NCBI GenBank assembly: GCA_020848315.1
Contig: JADLAH010000232.1
Coordinates: forward strand, 1-6,478
Length of the DNA stretch: 6,478 nucleotides
Direction of reading: 5' to 3'
Source of the DNA: Chitinophagales bacterium
GTDB lineage: Bacteria; Bacteroidota; Bacteroidia; Chitinophagales; JADIYW01
Of the stretch, positions 1 to 5,682 are shown in pieces. The position numbers and the translations under genes were made by a program. How positions within the stretch are numbered: the stretch's first letter is position 1; every line of letters begins with the position of its first letter. The notes beneath the pieces are model-generated. The model worked only from the letters and a program-made list of their open reading frames with translations, searched no databases and had not been told where the DNA came from.

Positions 1-656
1 AAAGTAACTTTGCCTTTCAAATAAAAATCAAACTTGCTCGTAAACTGATTCACCTGATAAGATTGCTCAAAAGCCTGTAAGCAAGTTACAGCATAAAATA
101 CAATGGTTTGACTGTCTGCTAAAGACGCACTGCCAAATAGTTTTTCCAGTTTAGGATAATAGGAAGCATGTTTTATTTTAGTAGAAGCAATTCCGAAATT
201 CGGGATGTTCATCTCATGCGGATTCATCAGAGGAAATAAAGCCTGTTGATTTAAGAATTCCGCCTTTCCATCCCAGAAAAAGCCACCTACTGTTTCCCAA
301 ATACCACGCACTACTTCCGCTCTTCTGTTAGGTGCAAAAGTCATGTAGCTGATAGCATTGGCATTTCTGGTGCCGAATTGATGTGCCGAACCTTCCGAAA
401 ATGATGTATGTCTGGGATCTGAAAAACCGGACATCGGAGAATGGCAAGTTGCACAACTTACTCCAACTGGTTCCGATAAATTAGTATCAAAGAAGATTAA
501 TTTGCCGATCAATGCCGAATCAGAAAGCCCATCATTATTATTGATAAATTCCTGCTCAGAGGAATAATAGAATGGTTGATTTTCGGAGTTGCTATCTCTT
601 TTACAACTGATGATGAATAAGCTGAAAAATAATATGGTTACTGCAAACTTTTGCAT
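1..656 (-). CDS. Di-heme cytochrome c peroxidase / MauG-family lipoprotein, partial (C-terminus beyond left edge)
   Basis: I translated this by hand from the ATG at 656-654; the frame stays open to the window edge, giving 218 residues. The N-terminus is a lipoprotein signal peptide (about residues 1-17) ending in IISC, with the lipidated Cys at 18. The first c-type heme site is CATCH at 68-72, preceded by GKLIFFD (51-57) and followed by GFSDPR (77-82), RNAN (97-100), GGFFWDGKA (124-132) and PLMNPHEMN (142-150). This is the typical N-terminal half of bacterial CCP/MauG proteins, which reduce peroxide or oxidise partner proteins in the periplasm. Family members are usually about 330-350 residues, so the second heme domain should lie outside the window. 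Residues after the Cys are K-R-D-S, which is not a clean surface-export signal. Whether it is a true peroxidase or a MauG/MbnH-like oxidase cannot be told from this half. It is the last gene seen in the imelysin operon, 45 bp after the small gene. Confidence 0.92.
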   Translation of the reverse strand, partial: MQKFAVTILFFSLFIISCKRDSNSENQPFYYSSEQEFINNNDGLSDSALIGKLIFFDTNLSEPVGVSCATCHSPMSGFSDPRHTSFSEGSAHQFGTRNANAISYMTFAPNRRAEVVRGIWETVGGFFWDGKAEFLNQQALFPLMNPHEMNIPNFGIASTKIKHASYYPKLEKLFGSASLADSQTIVFYAVTCLQAFEQSYQVNQFTSKFDFYLKGKVT

Positions 657-701
657 AATATGAAATTGTACATTAAATATAGCAAAATAAATCCGGCAGG
701 A
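657..701 (-). other. Short intergenic gap without clear signals
   Basis: This 45-bp AT-rich spacer separates the small Cys-rich gene from the peroxidase gene. I found no convincing TTTG / TAnnTTTG pair at the right spacing, no hairpin followed by a T-run, and no copy of the palindrome seen at 3428-3446. The peroxidase is therefore probably transcribed by read-through from the imelysin promoter. The sequence just before the ATG is AT-rich with no Shine-Dalgarno match. Confidence 0.5.
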
Positions 702-932
702 CTAATTTTTTCGTTGCATCAGCAGGCAGGCCGCACCTATCAGGCAAATATTTTCATCATTATCCTGACTGCACAATTCTATCGCTGATTTAAATAAAGA
801 TAGATTTCTCTTACGAGCATATTTACACAATTCACACTCTATCCGTATTATCTTTACAGGATTAATCTGCCGTTGTTCTTCCGTCAGTTGCATACACCAT
901 TCCAGATTTTGTATGATCTCCTTTGTCTCCAT
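702..932 (-). CDS. Small Cys-rich protein of unknown function (76 aa)
   Basis: I do not recognise this protein. I chose the ATG at 932-930, which begins METKEII and lies 7 bp after the stop of the di-heme oxidoreductase gene. A TTG at 956 would add 8 residues and overlap that gene, and is less likely. The product is 76 residues, has no signal peptide or membrane segment, and so is probably cytoplasmic. It has six cysteines (13, 33, 36, 54, 63, 69), including a CELC pair (CxxC, 33-36) next to a basic stretch, KYARKRN (37-43). The rest looks helical and amphipathic. The CxxC and other Cys could bind a metal or be redox active, but no known motif is complete. Support for a real gene is its same-strand, tightly spaced position between two heme-protein genes. 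A chance ORF remains possible. Confidence 0.5.
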   Translation of the reverse strand: METKEIIQNLEWCMQLTEEQRQINPVKIIRIECELCKYARKRNLSLFKSAIELCSQDNDENICLIGAACLLMQRKN

Positions 933-939
933 TATGGTA

Positions 940-2298
940 TTAAAGTGAACCAACAAATCGAACCAACTGTTCTCTTTCTTTTTTAGATAATTTTGTCACT
1001 TTTATTTTCTGGTTTTCCGCTTCTCCACCATGCCACATAATGGCTTCCAGAATATTTCTGGCTCTTCCGTCATGCAGCAGATTCGAATGACCATTTACCA
1101 GAGGCGTTAATCCGATACCCCATAGCGGAGGAGTGCGCCATTCCGTTCCGCTTGCCAGGAAATCAGGACGATTATCAGCCAGTTCTGGGCCCATATCATG
1201 CAGTAATAAATCTGTGTAAGGATATATGGTCTGGTTGCTTACCGATGGTGTGGCTCCGGTGCCCGTTATGTATTTCTGCGTATGGCATTTATCGCAACCG
1301 ATTTTAAAAAAGAGCTGTTTGCCACTTAATACATCATCGTTATTGAAATCTCTTCGCTTGGGCACCGCCAGTGTTTGGGTATAGAAAGCCAGATCAGACA
1401 GCTGTTGACTGTCCACTTCAGGTTCGTCATTCAGGCCGTCATATTGTGTTTGCCCGAAGGAATTTTCTGATGGAAAGATATGGGAGGTAACCCCGATATC
1501 CTGATTAAGGGCACCAGCCGCCTGCAGCAATAAGGTCGGATTTCCTGCTTTCCAGCCAAATCTTCCAACTTCTATCTTGTTAGAAACAGGATTCCATACT
1601 TTATTGGCTTTGCCGGAAATGCCGTCACCGTTAGCGTCGCTGATATCTTCATGCGCCAGTAAATCACGCTCATTAATTGCTTCTAATAAACCCAGCCCGA
1701 TTACCTGCTGACCCAGTCGCGGAGAAACCAAAATGTTGGACGGTAGTGAGATGTAGGGATTCATAAGGGTGTAGCTTGGTTTTCGCAATGAGTAGTTTGT
1801 ACCATCTTCAAAAGCAAAGCTTGTTTCTGTAAATGAAATCTGAACACTGGCTTCAGCTTGCTTTCCAACATTTGCCTTGTTTTGCAACTGTGTGCCGAAG
1901 CCCGGAGCATTTGCCGGACCGCCGTGGATATCGGTTCCCGGAACACTGATGCGGAACAACAATCCTTTCAAATCATCACCTGAAAACGGCTGCGGTGACT
2001 TTCCATTTTTAGGATGACAAACCACGCAGGAAATGTGATTGAAGATGGGGCCTAATCCCTGATTTCTGATGGCCGGGCTGGTAACAAAGTTTGCGGAAAA
2101 ATGGGCATCGCCTGTATTGTGTTGCAGCAGCTCGGCAGTATTCAGATTCGAAGAAGGCTGTTCAAATGAGCCACTGAAAATGTTGTTATAGGTGGTTGCA
2201 CCTCCCGGAAATTCCTCAGAGGCATCGTTTTTGATTTCTTCTTTCTTACAAGAGAAGATAAGAAGGACAGCAAAACTATACAGGATGTATTTTTTCAT
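940..2298 (-). CDS. Di-heme oxidoreductase (DUF1111/DHOR, 'thiol oxidoreductase') lipoprotein
   Basis: This is a complete 452-residue protein. A lipoprotein signal peptide (1-16) ends in LIFSC with Cys 17, followed directly by KKEE, which fits the Bacteroidota surface lipoprotein export pattern. Two c-type heme sites are present: CVVCH (91-95) and CDKCH (335-339). Other family marks are a calcium-loop-like DANGDGISGKAN (221-232), GRFGWK (245-250), LLHDMGPELAD (365-375), EWRTPPLWGIG (386-396), LHDGRA (408-413) and EAIMWHGGEA (418-427). The family (PF06537) is distantly related to CCP/MauG and is often encoded beside imelysin genes in iron-responsive operons. Its reaction is not firmly established; the 'thiol oxidoreductase' name is a database label. 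The gene starts 27 bp after the imelysin stop, with a purine-rich AGAAAAAAGAA before the ATG, so the two are co-transcribed. I infer electron transfer to or from iron at the cell surface or in the periplasm. Confidence 0.95.
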   Translation of the reverse strand: MKKYILYSFAVLLIFSCKKEEIKNDASEEFPGGATTYNNIFSGSFEQPSSNLNTAELLQHNTGDAHFSANFVTSPAIRNQGLGPIFNHISCVVCHPKNGKSPQPFSGDDLKGLLFRISVPGTDIHGGPANAPGFGTQLQNKANVGKQAEASVQISFTETSFAFEDGTNYSLRKPSYTLMNPYISLPSNILVSPRLGQQVIGLGLLEAINERDLLAHEDISDANGDGISGKANKVWNPVSNKIEVGRFGWKAGNPTLLLQAAGALNQDIGVTSHIFPSENSFGQTQYDGLNDEPEVDSQQLSDLAFYTQTLAVPKRRDFNNDDVLSGKQLFFKIGCDKCHTQKYITGTGATPSVSNQTIYPYTDLLLHDMGPELADNRPDFLASGTEWRTPPLWGIGLTPLVNGHSNLLHDGRARNILEAIMWHGGEAENQKIKVTKLSKKEREQLVRFVGSL

Positions 2299-2325
2299 GG
2301 TTCTTTTTTCTATTTACAATCGATT

Positions 2326-3408
2326 CTACAAGTTACTTATCAATGTAAGCAACTCGGTTCTTAAGGTTGTTTCTAATGTTTCGACTTTCAGTTGCGCCGC
2401 TTCGATAGATGCTCTGTCTGCGGATAATGCGGTAGAAAAAGTAACATTCGCATTGCCGCCGATTGCCTGTATCGCTGCGATGGCTTCAGTAATCTGTGTT
2501 TTTATTTTAGTGTCCAATGCTGCGTTCTCAGCTGCCACGATAGCAGAAAGCCCTTTACCGTTTCCGGTGCTGCCATAGGTTCCCAGATACACATTTTGGA
2601 TGCTGATTATATTATTGGTAAAATCCGTCTTGGTATTATTGCTGAATCTGCTCTCTTCTTCGCGGATACCGCCGCTCACACCACTTAAATCCAATCCATC
2701 CAGCGTGTTTTGTATTTTTGAACTAAACACTTCTCCGGCAATGCCGCGAACACCTTCCGCCAGTTCCACTAAAACCGCTTTCTCCGTCGGATAGATGGAA
2801 CCTCTTGATTTTAGTTCATTTGCATAATTGCCACCCGAAGCGGCCCAGGCCTCTTTTAATTCGGCCGTTTTGCCTTTAAGGCTTTCCGCACAGGCCACCA
2901 GATAATCTAATTCTCTGGCTGAAAATGTACCTGCAGCCCTGTTGCCGTCAGAACCCCAAAGGATATATTCAATGGCATGAAACCCTTTTAATCCGGTTCC
3001 GGCATCTCCCGACAGTGCATCGATATAAGCTTTATTGATTACATCCGTGCCTGCCAGAATATCATCCACACCAATGCTGTCGAGCGGCCAGGTGTCCATA
3101 TTCGGGTCTATTTCCAGTGTAGATACCGGCCCGAATAAGAAACCCTCACTGCTTTCCCACGGCGCGCGCGTGGCTGCCCAGGCATTGCGAGCTGCCGATA
3201 AGTTTGTTGCACTGGACGGGTCTGCTTTTAATGCATTAGCTGCGTCTACCAGCAGTTGTGCCTTGGCATCCAGGTCGGTGTATGTGGCAACAATGATATT
3301 GTCCGTAACATTATTGATAACAGGACTGTAAGAGGTGACTTCTTCTTTTTTACATCCTGCAAAGAGGAACATGGCTGCAAACGATAAAAAGCATAAATAT
3401 TTTGTCAT
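2326..3408 (-). CDS. Imelysin-family (peptidase M75-like) lipoprotein, probable iron-uptake component
   Basis: This is a complete 360-residue protein. The signal peptide ends in LFAGC with the lipidated Cys at 19, followed by KKEE, a surface-export-type signal. The imelysin fold is shown by AWAATRAPWESSEGFLFGPV (77-95 region), the hallmark GxHxxE motif as GFHAIE (142-147, with His 144 and Glu 147), the following YILWG (148-152), and EESRFS near 251-256 with NNIISIQNVYLGTY (265-278). Family relatives include IrpA and ICMP, and the EfeO C-terminal domain. They are iron-regulated and thought to bind iron; the GxHxxE residues are the proposed metal site, and peptidase activity is doubtful. The C-terminal 80 residues are Ala-rich and helical. 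It is the first gene after the promoter/palindrome region, and the ATG at 3408-3406 has no Shine-Dalgarno match. I infer a surface iron-binding protein serving the adjacent receptor. Confidence 0.95.
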   Translation of the reverse strand: MTKYLCFLSFAAMFLFAGCKKEEVTSYSPVINNVTDNIIVATYTDLDAKAQLLVDAANALKADPSSATNLSAARNAWAATRAPWESSEGFLFGPVSTLEIDPNMDTWPLDSIGVDDILAGTDVINKAYIDALSGDAGTGLKGFHAIEYILWGSDGNRAAGTFSARELDYLVACAESLKGKTAELKEAWAASGGNYANELKSRGSIYPTEKAVLVELAEGVRGIAGEVFSSKIQNTLDGLDLSGVSGGIREEESRFSNNTKTDFTNNIISIQNVYLGTYGSTGNGKGLSAIVAAENAALDTKIKTQITEAIAAIQAIGGNANVTFSTALSADRASIEAAQLKVETLETTLRTELLTLISNL

Positions 3409-3424
3409 AGGTATTAATTTTATA

Positions 3425-3455
3425 CAAATTTAGACTTAGTCTAAATAAAAACAAA
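3425..3455 (-). promoter_or_regulatory. Bacteroidota-type promoter of the imelysin operon
   Basis: On the minus strand a -33 element TTTG (3455-3452) is followed by exactly 19 bases and then a -7 element TAAATTTG (3432-3425), a perfect fit to TAnnTTTG. Only 16 bases separate the -7 element from the imelysin ATG, so the transcript leader should be very short (roughly 10 nt). Spacing and both elements match the sigma-ABfr consensus known from Bacteroides and Flavobacteria. The start site itself is inferred. Confidence 0.7.
3428..3446. promoter_or_regulatory. Perfect 19-bp palindrome, probable repressor operator
   Basis: ATTTAGACT (3428-3436), one central base, then AGTCTAAAT (3438-3446) form a perfect inverted repeat. 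It covers five bases of the -7 element and most of the spacer of the promoter above, so a bound dimer should block RNA polymerase. Its TTAG...CTAA ends recall sites of DtxR/MntR/SirR-type metal repressors, but it does not align in register with either the classical DtxR box or the E. coli Fur box. The regulator is therefore not assigned. A terminator is unlikely, since a one-base loop cannot form and no T-run follows. Confidence 0.72.
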
Positions 3456-3480
3456 TACCTATTCTTAAGTGATTTGTTAC

Positions 3481-5682
3481 CTAATTTTTAGTATGCCATT
3501 TAAAGGCAAGTGTTCCGAAAACGCCAATGCCATCGCTTGGAATGATGCCTGGACCCGGATAACTCTCTGCACGACGGGTGAAGTATTTATTATTGGAAAG
3601 ATTGTTTACGGAACAGCTGAATTTAAACCATTTGTAGGTGTAGGAGGTGGTGACATCCATCACGTAGTATGCAGGAATTGAGCCGATGACTGCAGTTGAT
3701 GCATACGTTGCATTAGTCGCATCCGTGAATTGTTTGGAGATATAGGAAATTTGCCAGTTGATGGCAAAAGTTTTATACTTGAAACCTACACCGCCACGGA
3801 AAATGAACTGAGGTGAAAATTCCACCTGTTTTTTCAGGATTTGTTTGTTAGGCGATTTTATATAAATGGCATTAGTGTACGTAAAATTTGAAAAGAGAGA
3901 CGCTCCGAAATCACTGTTCTCATTGATGCATTTTACAATGTCCACTTCGGCAAAAGACTCCACTCCAAGGCTGCGCGAATTGGATAAGTTTGTTTTGTAT
4001 CGGTAAATGGTGAAGGTGGAATCAAATTGTTGGATGGAGCCTACTTTTTTATTGTAATAGAGTGCAAAGAAGTTGACATCGTAATTGAATTTTTCGCCAT
4101 TTTTTCCGCGCAATCCGATATCCGCATTGAATCCTTTTTCATCTTGTAAATTCGGGTCGATACGCACACTTGGATTGACGATGCGTAAGTCGGTATAATT
4201 AATGCCGCGGTAATTTTGAGAAATGTTAGCATAAATTTCTGCTAAATAATGTGCCTTGTAGGTGATGCCAACGCCAAACAACGGGAAAATCCGTTTACGT
4301 TTCTGGGTATCCGTATATCTCGATGTGTCAGTGGAAAATTCAGCAGCGTTTTTATAATAACCATTTACATTCGTTAGCAGAAACTCTGCGCGAACGCCTG
4401 GTGTAATACTCAGTTTAGGTGTTATCTTAAAGATATTTTCTGCAGAAAAAGCTAAGTTATGGCTGTTAAAGTCGTAATCGGAATTCTCTAAATTATCCGG
4501 ATGCAGATAATCGAAGTTGGCATCATAAGCGTTATTTCCCAGTCCTTGTTGTTTCCCGGTGTAGCCTTTAAAATAACGCACTCCGACACTCAGCGATGAC
4601 AGTTGTTTTCCCAATTTATATTGATATAAGAGTCGGGATTCCAGCCCGAAATTCTTGTATTGGTCTTTGATTAGATCCCTGTTTCTCAGGTCGTCATTTC
4701 TGTTGGCAAAACTCAAAAATCCCAATGCATTGCGCGAGCCGATTAAGCCGAATAGAAGGGTGTTCCAGCGAATGTTGTCTTTTGGCTGATACTCCAGTTT
4801 AACAGACGGAATATTCCATTGGATGCTAAACCAGTTGCGCTCCCTCGTAGATTGTCTCGGATTCTGATTGAACTGATTGTCCGTTAAACCGCCGGGTTGC
4901 TGCATCAGGTAATTCTGGTGAGTGAATTCCACGGCGATGTTTATTTTCTTATTGATCTGATAGGAAAGATTTGCAAAGCCAGTATGGGCGTTCAGGGTGG
5001 AATTTGAGCGCCAGCCATTGGTATGTTTGTATTGGTAGTAGGCGTAGTACGACAATTTCTTGCAGGTGCCTTCTATTGCCGTAAAAGAACTGACTGTGGC
5101 AAAGGAGCCTCCGGTTATTTGTGCTGTCAGCTGAAATTTCTTGGCGACAGGCTGATGCATGATATAATTGATCAGACCGCCGAACTGCGTACCAAACTGC
5201 AGAGATGCTGCGCCGCGAACAATCTGGATCTTATCCAAGCCTTCGCTGGGCGGCGTATAGTAAGCATCCGGGTAACCGATGGCATCTGCCGTGATGTCGT
5301 AGCCATTCTGGCGGATATTGAATTCTGCAGAGCGGTTGGGATTTAAGCCTCTGGCGCCGATGCCGGACTGCATACCGGCAGCATCGTTTTCCCATACATT
5401 TAATCCTGCGATGCGGTTGAATATCTGCCTGCCGTTGTTGGTGGCTGTATTTGCCTGAATCTTTGATAAATCCACCACTTCTGTTTTTTTGCCTTCAAAT
5501 ATGACTGTACCTTCCACGCTCTTGAGACGAATCTCTTTCATTTTTTCTGCCTGTATGGTCACTTCATCTATGGTGCTTTGCATGGAATCTTCAGCGGTAA
5601 ACATGGAGTCAATATCCTGAGCTGCTAAATCCTGAAACAGGGTGCATCCAAAGAAAAGTAATATGGAAATATAGGGTTTCAT
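3481..5682 (-). CDS. FecA-like TonB-dependent outer-membrane receptor
   Basis: This 733-residue protein has a signal peptide (about 1-22, cleavage near LAAQ/D). A likely TonB box lies at STIDEVTIQA (36-45). The plug domain (about 68-178) carries GARGLNPNRSAEFNIRQNGY (109-128), the YYTPPSEGLDKIQIVRGAAS stretch (141-160) and LQFGTQFGGLINY (161-173), all close to the FecA/ferric-citrate receptor subfamily. The remainder is a 22-strand-type barrel rich in aromatic residues, ending with a FecA-like YPGPGIIPSDG (708-718) and a last strand GTLAFKW. It should import a ferric chelate, possibly ferric citrate, across the outer membrane using TonB energy. It has neither the N-terminal signalling (STN) domain of E. 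coli FecA nor the carboxypeptidase-like N-terminal domain common in this phylum. The start ATG overlaps the stop of the HTTM gene, so the two are translationally coupled. The exact ligand is not readable from sequence. Confidence 0.95.
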   Translation of the reverse strand: MKPYISILLFFGCTLFQDLAAQDIDSMFTAEDSMQSTIDEVTIQAEKMKEIRLKSVEGTVIFEGKKTEVVDLSKIQANTATNNGRQIFNRIAGLNVWENDAAGMQSGIGARGLNPNRSAEFNIRQNGYDITADAIGYPDAYYTPPSEGLDKIQIVRGAASLQFGTQFGGLINYIMHQPVAKKFQLTAQITGGSFATVSSFTAIEGTCKKLSYYAYYQYKHTNGWRSNSTLNAHTGFANLSYQINKKINIAVEFTHQNYLMQQPGGLTDNQFNQNPRQSTRERNWFSIQWNIPSVKLEYQPKDNIRWNTLLFGLIGSRNALGFLSFANRNDDLRNRDLIKDQYKNFGLESRLLYQYKLGKQLSSLSVGVRYFKGYTGKQQGLGNNAYDANFDYLHPDNLENSDYDFNSHNLAFSAENIFKITPKLSITPGVRAEFLLTNVNGYYKNAAEFSTDTSRYTDTQKRKRIFPLFGVGITYKAHYLAEIYANISQNYRGINYTDLRIVNPSVRIDPNLQDEKGFNADIGLRGKNGEKFNYDVNFFALYYNKKVGSIQQFDSTFTIYRYKTNLSNSRSLGVESFAEVDIVKCINENSDFGASLFSNFTYTNAIYIKSPNKQILKKQVEFSPQFIFRGGVGFKYKTFAINWQISYISKQFTDATNATYASTAVIGSIPAYYVMDVTTSYTYKWFKFSCSVNNLSNNKYFTRRAESYPGPGIIPSDGIGVFGTLAFKWHTKN
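5679..5682 (-). other. ATGA stop/start overlap coupling HTTM and receptor genes
   Basis: The minus-strand sequence AAATGA contains the TGA stop of the HTTM gene (5681-5679) and the ATG start of the receptor (5682-5680). No Shine-Dalgarno sequence is visible before the receptor ATG, only an A-rich ACAAAATAA. This fits re-initiation by ribosomes finishing the HTTM gene, and fixes the receptor start. Confidence 0.85.

Noticed and set aside
933..956. TTG start at 956 for the small Cys-rich protein
   Set aside because: It would add eight residues read out of frame over the end of the DHOR gene; the ATG at 932 gives normal tandem spacing.
2192..2578. Plus-strand ORF of 128 codons spanning the imelysin/DHOR junction
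   Set aside because: It is antisense to two clearly coding genes, and the protein resembles no family; it is a shadow frame.
3157..3173. GC-rich imperfect palindrome CCACG-GCGCGCG-CGTGG
   Set aside because: It sits inside the imelysin reading frame and encodes the conserved T-R-A-P-W stretch; its symmetry is explained by codons and it is not near a promoter.
3428..3446. Palindrome as a transcription terminator of the receptor gene
   Set aside because: The central single base cannot form a hairpin loop, the stem is AT-rich, and no T-run follows on the minus strand; overlap with the promoter makes an operator the better reading.
3469..3681. Plus-strand ORF of 70 codons starting in the promoter region
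   Set aside because: It runs antisense to the conserved C-terminal strands of the receptor, and its start is not preceded by a plausible plus-strand promoter or ribosome site.
5023..5346. Plus-strand ORF of 107 codons inside the receptor gene
   Set aside because: It lies entirely antisense to the conserved plug and first barrel region of the receptor, with no promoter or start signal of its own.
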